From Rickettsiales bacterium (lineage in GTDB: Bacteria > Pseudomonadota > Alphaproteobacteria > Rickettsiales > JABSSG01), in contig JAGVLN010000010.1 in the NCBI GenBank assembly GCA_020049805.1, positions 1 through 40,000 of the forward strand: a DNA stretch of 40,000 bases, written 5' to 3'. A program made the position numbers and the translations under genes. Positions 26,110 through 35,743 of the stretch are shown here, one piece after another (within the stretch, counting starts at the first letter, position 1; the number at the start of each line of letters is the position of its first letter). A model generated the notes under the pieces. It saw nothing but the letters and a program-made list of their open reading frames with translations, did not search any database and was not told the DNA's origin.

Positions 26110-26955
26110 ATGACAGATGAAAGACCATACTCAAGAGAAATCAATACTCTCAAAGACTTAGCAGGCGAGATACGTAATGCAACGACTAAAGAAGCAATTG
26201 AAGCATTAAAAGCAAAATATTTTTCTATTGCTGGCGGCATACCACAGGAATTTTTACCTGGAGATTTAAGCGCAGATAAAATTGAATCATTATGTAAGAC
26301 TAAAATTAACGATTTTGAATCCACTGTAGCATTATATGCTACAAGTACTTCCCAAAAAGCTAATCCTGATATTCTACGTCTAGAAGTAGAAATTACTGCT
26401 AACCTTATAAAAATTAATGCTTACTTAGATAGGGAAGACGTTAAGGAAAGTACAAAAAGAAACGCACAATTAGTAAAAAAGATTAATGAAGGCGTAGAAA
26501 TAACAAAAGAAGAAGCTGCTGATTTTGCAACACGCCACACTGCAGAACGAGAAGAATTTCATAGAGTTATCGAACTGTTGCCTACAGAAGCACAAACCAC
26601 TCCTATAAGACAAGAAAGAGCAAGAAAGCTTCTTATCCATGGTGATGAATCTCATCCTGAAGTAATGAGGCATACTACATTGTTAGATAACATTGCTAAA
26701 AGCCAAGTCAAAGTGCTTAATAAAGTTGAGCATATACATCAACTATTAGGTACTGAATCAATGAGAGAAGCTATAGAAAAAGCTGGTCTTAATCACGATG
26801 AAGAATATAAATATTATACAAAATTAAGATCACAACTGCGAAGCACGCCTGAAAAAATATTAGCTAACATTCTTGAAAACACAACACCATATACAACTAA
26901 TCCTACTCCCACGCCCTCAAAACCTTATCAGAAAACCCCACATAGTATATTTTAG
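26110..26955 (+). CDS. Orphan 281-residue helical protein with Pro/Thr-rich tail
   Basis: Not recognised. ATG 26110 (MTDERPYSREINTLKD) is preferred over GTG 26101 because AGGTG lies 6 nt upstream. The protein is soluble, highly charged and reads as helical from about 10 to 250, with no signal peptide or membrane segment. The last 30 residues are rich in Pro and Thr (TTPYTTNPTPTPSKPYQ). An orphan with such composition in an intracellular bacterium may be a secreted effector, but nothing here proves secretion. A promoter candidate for the next gene follows it, so they need not be one transcript. Confidence 0.65.
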   Translation: MTDERPYSREINTLKDLAGEIRNATTKEAIEALKAKYFSIAGGIPQEFLPGDLSADKIESLCKTKINDFESTVALYATSTSQKANPDILRLEVEITANLIKINAYLDREDVKESTKRNAQLVKKINEGVEITKEEAADFATRHTAEREEFHRVIELLPTEAQTTPIRQERARKLLIHGDESHPEVMRHTTLLDNIAKSQVKVLNKVEHIHQLLGTESMREAIEKAGLNHDEEYKYYTKLRSQLRSTPEKILANILENTTPYTTNPTPTPSKPYQKTPHSIF

Positions 26956-26968
26956 TAAATAAAAATTC

Positions 26969-26997
26969 TTGGCGAAAACAATATTTTGTATTATATT
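26969..26997 (+). promoter_or_regulatory. Promoter of the CaaX-ending gene
   Basis: TTGGCG (26969-26974) and TATATT (26992-26997) are separated by 17 nt, giving 4/6 and 5/6 matches to the sigma-70 consensus. The -10 is about 40 nt before the start codon at 27040. Confidence 0.55.
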
Positions 26998-27039
26998 ACT
27001 ATTTAATTTTATAAAATAAATTCAATCTAAGGAAGAAAA

Positions 27040-27603
27040 ATGCCATCTAAAGCAGAAATAGAAAAACTTAATGCTGGGTTAGTATTATTCCTAGAAGGCT
27101 ATCAAAATAGAATAGATATAGCTAAAAAATACAAACCTCATGAATTAGGAGATTATAAAAATCAAATACAAAATGGAATTAATGCAATACTGGAGGCACT
27201 AGCTTTTCATAGAGCAGATAATATACCAACAGACCCAGCAATAATAGCTGCTTTTCGCAAATTCAAAGCAACTATTGACCAATATAATGCTAAATATGGA
27301 AAAACATTTACTATTCCTCCTACTATAGAATATACAGATCCTGATACTGGAGCAAGCGCAACATATACCCTTGAATCCACCTTAACCTTTTTAGCAACAA
27401 CCCATACAAGACCTATTGGCGATTCCCCAGAAATGGGAGGAGGTGCTGCTGCAGCTCATCATCATGGGGCAAATGAGACTCATGGTGGCGCCGGTGGAGT
27501 ACTCACATTCCACTTAGATATACCAAAACTTCATTTAGCTGGTACTGTAGCTCACGATGGTGATGGCCTTGCAGGAAAAGGTGGTGGCTGTGCTGTTCAA
27601 TAA
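27040..27603 (+). CDS. Orphan 187-residue protein ending in a CaaX box (CAVQ)
   Basis: Not recognised by family. It has AAGGA 6 nt before its ATG and its own promoter candidate. The N-terminal 65 residues look helical (AEIEKLNAGLVLFLEGYQNRIDIAKKY); the C-terminal third is rich in Gly, Ala and His (GGGAAAAHHHGANETHGGAGG). The last four residues are Cys184-Ala-Val-Gln, a textbook CaaX motif; Gln at X favours farnesyltransferase in eukaryotes, and a Gly-rich flexible stretch precedes it. Bacteria lack this enzyme, but effectors of intracellular bacteria such as Legionella AnkB are prenylated by the host. It has no signal peptide, as expected for a type IV effector. The stop region overlaps the convergent mreC by 7 bases. 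Confidence 0.7.
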   Translation: MPSKAEIEKLNAGLVLFLEGYQNRIDIAKKYKPHELGDYKNQIQNGINAILEALAFHRADNIPTDPAIIAAFRKFKATIDQYNAKYGKTFTIPPTIEYTDPDTGASATYTLESTLTFLATTHTRPIGDSPEMGGGAAAAHHHGANETHGGAGGVLTFHLDIPKLHLAGTVAHDGDGLAGKGGGCAVQ

Positions 27604-28388
27604 TTCAAAACTGCTACTAGTTCTAATTTATTCTGATCATAAAAAGGCTTAACTACTACCTTTTTGCTAGTAATTTCACTTATCACCCCTATTGGCATAC
27701 CATATGGAAAAAACATACCATCTCCTGAGGTAACAGCTAAGTCCCCAACTATAATTTCTGGATTTTGCGTTAAATAATTTACCAATAAATTATGATTATT
27801 CCCAACTACAATAGCATGTTCCTTAGTACGAGGAAAAAATACTGGGATTTTAGAAGCAGCATCGGTAAGTAATAATACTCGAGAAATTTGCTTTCCTACA
27901 ATAATTACCTTACCTACAACCCCATCCCCATTCACTACTATTTGCCCAACTTTTACATGTTGCTTTTCTCCTGCTAAAATTATTGCAGAGCTAGAATAAG
28001 CACTATCAAATTGATTTATTATTCTAGTAGTAACTACTTTTTCTGCTTTAGGCAGAACCAGCTTATTAAGTTTGCGTAATTCTTCATTTTCAAAAAACAG
28101 CTGTTGTAACATCATTATATTATCTTTCAACAATTCATTTTCTAACTTCAATGCTTTGTATTTATTACTAAGACTAATAAAATCAGTAATGTTGGCACGG
28201 ACATCACTCAGATAATCCATAGCTAAAGAGGATACAATCATTATGGGCTTACTTACTTCTAAAACAGAGATTTCCCAGGATTTTATGAAATTATTATTAC
28301 GACTATAAAGTAACAGTATCCCGCCTATAACCAATATAATAGCGAGCCAATATCTGATAATCTTTTTAAAAAAATATAAAATCTTCAA
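27597..28388 (-). CDS. mreC: Rod shape-determining protein MreC
   Basis: Periplasmic scaffold of the elongasome that links MreB to peptidoglycan synthases. A single N-terminal membrane helix (about 10-30, WLAIILVIGGILLLY) is followed by a coiled coil (about 70-105, LENELLKDNIMMLQQLFFENEELRKLN) and the beta-rich MreC core (GDGVVGKVIIVGKQISRVLLLTDAASKIPVF...GDLAVTSGDGMFFPYGMPIGVI). The 263-residue length is at the short end of the family. It follows mreB by 18 nt on the same strand. mreD is not seen in the window. Confidence 0.92.
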   Translation of the reverse strand: MKILYFFKKIIRYWLAIILVIGGILLLYSRNNNFIKSWEISVLEVSKPIMIVSSLAMDYLSDVRANITDFISLSNKYKALKLENELLKDNIMMLQQLFFENEELRKLNKLVLPKAEKVVTTRIINQFDSAYSSSAIILAGEKQHVKVGQIVVNGDGVVGKVIIVGKQISRVLLLTDAASKIPVFFPRTKEHAIVVGNNHNLLVNYLTQNPEIIVGDLAVTSGDGMFFPYGMPIGVISEITSKKVVVKPFYDQNKLELVAVLNY

Positions 28389-28406
28389 TGCTTAAAACCA
28401 AGAAAA

Positions 28407-29552
<1,146 letters not shown>

Positions 29553-29554
29553 TT

Positions 29555-29812
29555 ATGGATTTTTTATCTCTTTGTTTCACTTTCGGATTAGTATGGTGGG
29601 TAGTATTCTTTATAGCATTACCTATTGGTATTGAGGTCGAAAAAAATAAAAATCCTGGGCACGCTGATAGTGCTCCAAAAAACACTCACCTTGTGAAAAA
29701 AGTTTTTATGACTTCAATTATCACATTAATTATTACTATAATTATTGGCTATATGAGCCATCAAGAACGCATTGTTAACAAACTTTATGAATTTTTATTA
29801 AATAACATATGA
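29555..29812 (+). CDS. DUF1467 family membrane protein
   Basis: An 85-residue protein with two membrane segments (about 5-25 and 50-68) joined by a short loop with GIEVEKNKNPGHADSAPKN. This matches the alphaproteobacterial DUF1467 family, whose function is unknown. Its stop overlaps the gltX start by 4 nt (ATGA), so the two are translationally coupled. Confidence 0.8.
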   Translation: MDFLSLCFTFGLVWWVVFFIALPIGIEVEKNKNPGHADSAPKNTHLVKKVFMTSIITLIITIIIGYMSHQERIVNKLYEFLLNNI

Positions 29813-31188
29813 CCATTATAACTAGATTTGCTCCTTCTCCTACAGGTTTCTTACACATTGGCAGCGCTAGGACTGCTTTATTCAATTATTTATATGCTAA
29901 ACACAATAATGGCAAATTTCTTCTTAGAATTGAAGATACAGATAAAGCACGTTCAACTCATGAAGCTATAGAAGCCATTATTAAAGGGCTAAATTGGTTA
30001 AACTTAAAACATGACAGTGATATTGTTTTTCAAAGTAAAAGAGAAGACCGCCATATAGAGATAGCTTTAGAATTAGTAAAAAGAGGTAAAGCTTATTACT
30101 GTTTTGACACTGCTGAAGAATTACAAATACAAAAAGAAAAGTTTAAAAATTCTGCTTTTAGAAGTAAGTGGCGAGATCTTTTGCCTGATACCTATACTGG
30201 CACCAATAAGCCGGTTGTTAGATTAAAGGTTCCAAATGAAGGTAAAACTATTATTAATGATTTAGTCCAAGGTAAAGTAGAAATTTCTAACACCCAGATA
30301 GATGACTTGGTTTTATTACGCTCAGATGAAAGTCCAGTTTATATGCTCGCCTGCGTAGTTGATGATCATGACATGCATATCACTCATGTTATAAGGGGTG
30401 ATGATCATTTAAGTAATACGGCTAAACAAATTTTATTATATCAAGCTATGGATTGGCCAGTACCTAAATTTGCACATATTCCTTTGATCCATGGTATGGA
30501 TGGAGCAAAACTTTCAAAAAGGCATGGTGCGCTTGGAATTGATGCTTACCAAGAAATGGGCTACTTGCCAGAAGCGCTAAATAATTATTTACTAAGATTA
30601 GGTTGGAGCCATGGCAATGATGAGATCATTTCAGAACAGCAAGCAATTGAATGGTTCGATATAATAGACGTAAATAAAGCACCTGCTAGATTAGATTTTG
30701 CTAAAATGAATAATGTTAATGCGCATTATATTAAGCACTCTAACAACCAAAAGCTAATAGAGCTAATTATTCCTATACTTAACAAACATACTCTCATTAA
30801 TGAGGAAAAAACATCGCTTTTAAATAAAGCTATGGATAGTTTAAAACTGCGCGCTAAAACATTAAATGAATTAGCTGATAACAGCCTGTTCCTTATCATT
30901 AGTCACCCTATTGTTATCGAGTCTGATGCCTTAGAGATTATAAAAAATAGCAATTTGACTTGGCTAGAAGATATAATAAATTTATTAAATGATTTACCGT
31001 CTTGGGATAAAACTGTCATTGAAGAATCAATAAAACAGTATATAATCGCTAAGGATATGAAATTAAATCAAATTATGCAAGTGCTTCGTGCCCTAATTAC
31101 TGGGAAAACAGCTTCAATAAGTGTATTTGAAATTATGTCCTTATTACCTAAAAATGAAATAATATCTAGAATTTCTAGGAAAATTTAG
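29809..31188 (+). CDS. gltX: Glutamyl-tRNA synthetase
   Basis: Class I aminoacyl-tRNA synthetase charging tRNA-Glu. HIGS (16-19) and KLSKR (234-238) are the two signature motifs; RFAPSPTGFLHIGSARTALFNYLYA and RIEDTD are characteristic. The 459-residue length is normal. Many alphaproteobacteria carry two gltX genes, one of which may act on tRNA-Gln as part of the transamidation route; which copy this is cannot be told here. Confidence 0.94.
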   Translation: MTIITRFAPSPTGFLHIGSARTALFNYLYAKHNNGKFLLRIEDTDKARSTHEAIEAIIKGLNWLNLKHDSDIVFQSKREDRHIEIALELVKRGKAYYCFDTAEELQIQKEKFKNSAFRSKWRDLLPDTYTGTNKPVVRLKVPNEGKTIINDLVQGKVEISNTQIDDLVLLRSDESPVYMLACVVDDHDMHITHVIRGDDHLSNTAKQILLYQAMDWPVPKFAHIPLIHGMDGAKLSKRHGALGIDAYQEMGYLPEALNNYLLRLGWSHGNDEIISEQQAIEWFDIIDVNKAPARLDFAKMNNVNAHYIKHSNNQKLIELIIPILNKHTLINEEKTSLLNKAMDSLKLRAKTLNELADNSLFLIISHPIVIESDALEIIKNSNLTWLEDIINLLNDLPSWDKTVIEESIKQYIIAKDMKLNQIMQVLRALITGKTASISVFEIMSLLPKNEIISRISRKI

Positions 31189-31217
31189 ACTTGTAGTAAC
31201 TAAAATCATTTACCAAG

Positions 31218-31736
31218 ATGGCAAGACTTACTTTAATAATAGCGCCAGATCCAATATTGAACCAGGTGTCAGAATACGTACCCGATGTCAATGATGATAT
31301 ACGCAAATTCATGGATGATATGCTTGAAACCATGTATGCAGAAAATGGTGGTGGACTTGCTGCTGTCCAAGTTGGAGTTTTAAAAAGAATATTGATTTTT
31401 GATCCAACCACTTATATTCAAAGAGAACATGAACCTATTTTTATGGTCAACCCAGAAATTACCTATTTTTCTGACCAGAAATGTACAAGGAAAGAGGGTT
31501 GTTTATCTTTCCCTGGATCGCCAGTAGAAATCACTAGACCAGAAAATGTAAAAGTAAAGTTTCTAGATTATTATGGTAAAGAACAAGAATTTCTTGCAGA
31601 TGGATGGGTTGCAACTGGCATTCAACATGAAATTGACCATCTTAATGGCATAACTCAATTAGACTACGTCTCTAAGATGAAAAAAGACTTCATTCTAAAA
31701 AAGCTCGCAAAATATAAAAAACTGTACCACAAATGA
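31218..31736 (+). CDS. def: Peptide deformylase
   Basis: Removes the formyl group from nascent proteins. All three motifs are present: GGGLAAVQVG (44-53), EGCLSFPG (93-100, metal ligand Cys95) and HEIDH (137-141, ligands His137 and His141 with catalytic Glu138). The 172-residue length is normal. Its stop overlaps the fmt start by 4 nt, the usual def-fmt coupling. Confidence 0.95.
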   Translation: MARLTLIIAPDPILNQVSEYVPDVNDDIRKFMDDMLETMYAENGGGLAAVQVGVLKRILIFDPTTYIQREHEPIFMVNPEITYFSDQKCTRKEGCLSFPGSPVEITRPENVKVKFLDYYGKEQEFLADGWVATGIQHEIDHLNGITQLDYVSKMKKDFILKKLAKYKKLYHK

Positions 31737-32650
31737 AAGTAATTTTTATGGGAACGCCTGAATTTTCAGTTCCTACATTACAAGCTATTTTTGACTCTTC
31801 TCATAAAGTAGTACAAGTTTACACTAAGCCCCCTTCTAAATCTGGAAGAGGACATAACATTAATATTTCTCCAGTTCATAATCTAGCTAACATTTTAAAC
31901 ATACCTGTAGCTCACCCTAATACTCTAAAAGATGAAAAAGTAATAGAAAGCTTAGCTAGTTTGAAAGCTGATATAATTGTTGTAGCAGCATATGGGCATA
32001 TTTTACCTAAAGCAGTTTTAGAATTATGCCCTTATGGATGCATTAATGTCCATCCATCATTGTTACCTCGGTGGCGTGGTGCAGCGCCAATTGAAAGAAC
32101 AGTATTAGCTGGCGATTCAGAAACTGGTGTGTGCATTATGAAAATGGACTCAGGGCTAGATACAGGAGATATTTTATTAACAGAAAGAGTTAGTATAGAT
32201 AATCACATTACCACTGTAGAACTATATAAGAAATTAGCAGCTATTGGAGCTCTATTAACAGTAAAGGTTCTAGACAATTATCAAAATATTATCCCTAAAC
32301 CACAATCTGAAAATGGCATTACTTATGCTAAAAAATTATCAAAAGAAGAATCTATTATTAATTGGCAGCAATCAGCTAATGAAATAGATAGGATGATTCG
32401 TGCATTAAATCCTTGGCCAGGGTGTTTTTTTCGTTACCAAGGGGAATTGGTAAAGATTCTTGAAGCAAGAGTTATTTCTGAAACCTCCTGCAACTCATCT
32501 AGCGGTACCATAATCAATGACAAGTTGCATATACAATGTAAACAAGGTATCTTACAACCTTTAAAATTGCAAAAACCTGGACGTAATATTTTAGAATTAT
32601 TGGATTTTTTACGTGGTAATAAAATAGAAGCCGGAACAATTTTGGAATAA
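31733..32650 (+). CDS. fmt: Methionyl-tRNA formyltransferase
   Basis: Adds the formyl group to initiator Met-tRNA. MGTPEFSVPTL (6-16) begins the Rossmann domain, and VHPSLLPRWRGAAPIERTVLAGD with Asn105, His107 and later Asp143 (SGLDTGDIL) forms the active site. The C-terminal OB-fold domain (about 205-305) is complete. Coupled to def upstream and 2 nt from truA downstream. Confidence 0.95.
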   Translation: MKVIFMGTPEFSVPTLQAIFDSSHKVVQVYTKPPSKSGRGHNINISPVHNLANILNIPVAHPNTLKDEKVIESLASLKADIIVVAAYGHILPKAVLELCPYGCINVHPSLLPRWRGAAPIERTVLAGDSETGVCIMKMDSGLDTGDILLTERVSIDNHITTVELYKKLAAIGALLTVKVLDNYQNIIPKPQSENGITYAKKLSKEESIINWQQSANEIDRMIRALNPWPGCFFRYQGELVKILEARVISETSCNSSSGTIINDKLHIQCKQGILQPLKLQKPGRNILELLDFLRGNKIEAGTILE

Positions 32651-32652
32651 AA

Positions 32653-33390
32653 ATGCAACGTTATAAAATTATCATTGAGTATGATGGTACTGCATTTTCA
32701 GGGTGGCAAAAGCAACCTTCCTCATTATCTATACAACAATGCATTGAAAAAGCTATTTATGCCTTTACTAGCGAAGAAATTACTGTAATAGCAGCAGGAA
32801 GAACTGATACTGGAGTACATGCTTTAGGCCAGGTTGCTCATTTTGATTTAAGCAAAATTTATCCTGCTAATACTATAATTAATGCGATTAATTTTCATTT
32901 ACGCCCTCATAAAATAGTTATAACTAATGCTGAAACAGTAGATAATGGTTTTCATGCTAGATTCTCAGCCAAAAAACGTTACTACCGTTATATAATTAAT
33001 AATCGATATAGCCCTTTAGCCTTGAATAGAAATCGTTACTGGCATGTAAAAAAACCTCTTAATTTAAATCAAATGAAAATTGCCGCTCAGTTTTTAGAGG
33101 GTACGCATGATTTTACTAGCTTCCGTACCATACATTGCCAATCTCTATCTCCAATTAAAACTTTAGAATTTATTACAATAAATAAAGAGCAGGATTTAAT
33201 AATGCTAGATTTTTGCGCTAAATCTTTTTTACATCATATGGTGCGTAATATAACTGGAACTCTACAGATGGTTGGCATTGGCAAATATGAACCAGAAGAT
33301 ATAAAGTTAATGTTAGGCGCAAAAGATCGAAGTTCATCCGGTATAACTGCTCCTGCCCATGGGTTATATTTTATGAAAGTAGAATATTAG
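32653..33390 (+). CDS. truA: tRNA pseudouridine synthase A
   Basis: Makes pseudouridine at positions 38-40 of tRNA. EYDGTAFSGWQKQP (9-22) and AAGRTDTGVHALGQ (47-60) with catalytic Asp52 are the family motifs; FLHHMVRNITGTL and the GITAPAHGL end are also typical. The 245-residue length is normal. It closes the def-fmt-truA operon. Confidence 0.95.
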   Translation: MQRYKIIIEYDGTAFSGWQKQPSSLSIQQCIEKAIYAFTSEEITVIAAGRTDTGVHALGQVAHFDLSKIYPANTIINAINFHLRPHKIVITNAETVDNGFHARFSAKKRYYRYIINNRYSPLALNRNRYWHVKKPLNLNQMKIAAQFLEGTHDFTSFRTIHCQSLSPIKTLEFITINKEQDLIMLDFCAKSFLHHMVRNITGTLQMVGIGKYEPEDIKLMLGAKDRSSSGITAPAHGLYFMKVEY

Positions 33391-33473
33391 TAATATGAGT
33401 ATTAAATTCTCCTCCTTACTTGCCACCAGCCTGCACTTATTATATTATAATAATATAAATATAAAAATTATTA

Positions 33474-34721
33474 ATGAGTAAAAAAATTTCTAGGCATTTA
33501 TTTACTTCATCAGTTATTGGTATCAATAGTGGCTTGAGTTATGCCCTACTAGTTTCTACATTTACTGCTTATTTAGCTGATAATAATATTGAATTAGCAA
33601 TGATTGGCTTTTTATCTTTACGCACATTGCCCTATTCATTTAAATATTTATGGTCACCTCTAGTCGATAGCCTTCACATAAAACCTTTTGCGTATCATTT
33701 TGGTCAAAGAAAAAGTTGGCTAATTACCACACAAATATGCCTTATAATTTCGATTATTACGATGGGATTGATTGATATTAAAGCTCATTTGTATTTAGTA
33801 TGTCTCATGGCATTTATAACAGCCTTTTTAGCTGCTACTTATGATATTGCTATGGAAGCATATAGAATTGAATTACTAACCACAAAAAAAAATAGCGATA
33901 TTAATTCCTTTAATGTATTGGGATTTAGAATAGGATTCTTAATCTCAGGAGCTTTCGGATTATATTTATCTTCTTTTATGGAATGGAAATGGGTATTTAT
34001 CATTATTGCAAGTTGTATTATTCCTTGCATGATTGTAGTTTTTTATTCTACCGATGAAAGAGAGCACATACCAGCACATCATGTAAATCTCAAGCATTGG
34101 TTTAGAGAAAATGTTTCTATTCCTTTTAGCTTAATATTTAAGATACCAAAATTTTATCTCATTTTACTCGTAATTAGCTTTTATAAAGTAAGCGATAACT
34201 ACGTTGACACTATGCTCATCCCTTTTTTAATGGAAATGGGATATTCAAAGCTTGATATTGCAGGTATTTCTAGAAGTATTGGGATGATTGCTACTATTGC
34301 TGGTACATTTGCTGGTGGTTACTTAATCAAAAAATATAACTTATTAAAAAACTTATTAATTGCTGAATTATTAGCTGCTATTACTAACTTACTTTTTATT
34401 TCGCTAATTGCTCATCCTGGTAATGACGAACTTTTAACGATAGTAATTTGCATTGAAAGTTTCTGTGCCGGCGTATCTAATATAGCCCTTATTAATTATA
34501 TGAGCTCTTTATGTAGTCACAAAAAATTTACGGCAACACATTATGCAATTTTAATTTCAATCTCTGGACTGAGCCGTGCCTTACTCGGTTCTACTTCAGG
34601 CATAGTTGCTGTTGAAGCTGGATGGACAAGCTTTTTTATAATTTCAGCTCTATTTTCTATACCATCGTTAATATGCATCTTATTATTAAAGAACCAGAAA
34701 CAAAAAGCTCTTACACATTAG
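33474..34721 (+). CDS. ampG: AmpG-type MFS muropeptide permease
   Basis: A 415-residue protein with about twelve membrane segments. SLRTLPYSFKYLWSPLVDSLHI (about 49-70) and GQRKSWL are AmpG hallmarks. AmpG carries anhydro-muropeptides from periplasm to cytoplasm for wall recycling. Rickettsiae usually carry several AmpG paralogues, some probably with other substrates, so the exact cargo is uncertain. Its stop lies inside a strong terminator hairpin. Confidence 0.78.
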   Translation: MSKKISRHLFTSSVIGINSGLSYALLVSTFTAYLADNNIELAMIGFLSLRTLPYSFKYLWSPLVDSLHIKPFAYHFGQRKSWLITTQICLIISIITMGLIDIKAHLYLVCLMAFITAFLAATYDIAMEAYRIELLTTKKNSDINSFNVLGFRIGFLISGAFGLYLSSFMEWKWVFIIIASCIIPCMIVVFYSTDEREHIPAHHVNLKHWFRENVSIPFSLIFKIPKFYLILLVISFYKVSDNYVDTMLIPFLMEMGYSKLDIAGISRSIGMIATIAGTFAGGYLIKKYNLLKNLLIAELLAAITNLLFISLIAHPGNDELLTIVICIESFCAGVSNIALINYMSSLCSHKKFTATHYAILISISGLSRALLGSTSGIVAVEAGWTSFFIISALFSIPSLICILLLKNQKQKALTH

Positions 34722-34734
34722 GTAAGAGCTTTTT
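34702..34734. terminator. Bidirectional rho-independent terminator between ampG and the parvulin gene
   Basis: AAAAAGCTCTTAC (34702-34714) and GTAAGAGCTTTTT (34722-34734) are perfect 13-bp arms around a 7-base loop containing the ampG stop. T runs are at both ends, so it can serve both convergent genes. Confidence 0.85.
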
Positions 34735-34753
34735 ATAATTTAAAGTCTAATTA

Positions 34754-35593
34754 TTATTTATTTTGATCGTCAGATTTATTAATAAATAATTTAACCTTTG
34801 CTTCTTGAATTAATTTTTGCATATACTCATTAATCAATTTATAAGCCGTTTGTTGCTCTAATTGAGGTTTGATAGCATCATAAGAAGGTATCTGTTGTTT
34901 TTTAATATCTAATACTTTAATAATATGCCAACCCACTTGAGTTTTAAGTGGCTCAGAAACTTCACCAACTTTAAGATTATAAGCAGCTTTCTCTATCGTT
35001 GGGAAAGTTTGACCTTTACTAATATAACCAATTTCTCCTCCACGATCTTTAGTAGATTGATCAGTAGAATACTGTTTAGCTAAAGCATCAAATGATTTGC
35101 CTTCTTTAATTTCAGTCAAAACTTTCTTTGCTTCCTCTTCGGTAGGAACTAAAATATGGCTAATTTTCACCTCTGGGCTATCTTTCAACGTATTCACGTA
35201 ATTATTATATTCGACTTTAATCATAGATTCATTCATATGACGTTTTATATAATTCTGTAAATACACATCTAAAACCGCTTTCTTTTGAGCTTCTTCTACT
35301 TGCTGTTGAAAAAGCTTGCTGTTTTTGATTTGAGATTTATTAACAGCATCTTCTAATACTTTTTGCTGCACCATTTCTTGGATTATTGTTTGTTTAGTAT
35401 TAGGATCAAGATCATCAAAATCTTTTTTATTATCAGGTAAAACACCACCTAAAAGAAATTTTAAACGTTCTGTCACTTCAGATTTGTGAAGAGATTTACC
35501 ATCATATTGAGCTACAATCCTATCATTATCTGCTGTGGCATTAAAAGCTAATAATATACCTGCTAATAAAGAAATAAAAAAACTTTTACTCAT
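34754..35593 (-). CDS. Exported parvulin-type peptidyl-prolyl isomerase
   Basis: A 279-residue PpiC-family foldase. A signal peptide (MSKSFFISLLAGILLAFNATA) directs export. The N-terminal part resembles the SurA/PrsA chaperone region, and the parvulin domain spans about 140-235 (VKISHILVPTEEEAKKVLTEI, SFDALAKQYSTDQSTKDRGGEIGYIS, GEVSEPLKTQVGWHIIKVLD). It would help fold outer-membrane proteins. Rickettsial genomes annotate such proteins as Plp. It is divergent from secA by 150 nt. Confidence 0.87.
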   Translation of the reverse strand: MSKSFFISLLAGILLAFNATADNDRIVAQYDGKSLHKSEVTERLKFLLGGVLPDNKKDFDDLDPNTKQTIIQEMVQQKVLEDAVNKSQIKNSKLFQQQVEEAQKKAVLDVYLQNYIKRHMNESMIKVEYNNYVNTLKDSPEVKISHILVPTEEEAKKVLTEIKEGKSFDALAKQYSTDQSTKDRGGEIGYISKGQTFPTIEKAAYNLKVGEVSEPLKTQVGWHIIKVLDIKKQQIPSYDAIKPQLEQQTAYKLINEYMQKLIQEAKVKLFINKSDDQNK

Positions 35594-35743
35594 GATTCTT
35601 ACACCTACTAATTATTATTAATTTAAGTAATTTTTTAAATAATGCACAAATAAAATTTATAGGTAAAGAAAAATTCATCTATATCTTTATCTGTTCTAAT
35701 CAACATGATATATATGTCTCTAAAGTAACTCAATGGAATTTTT

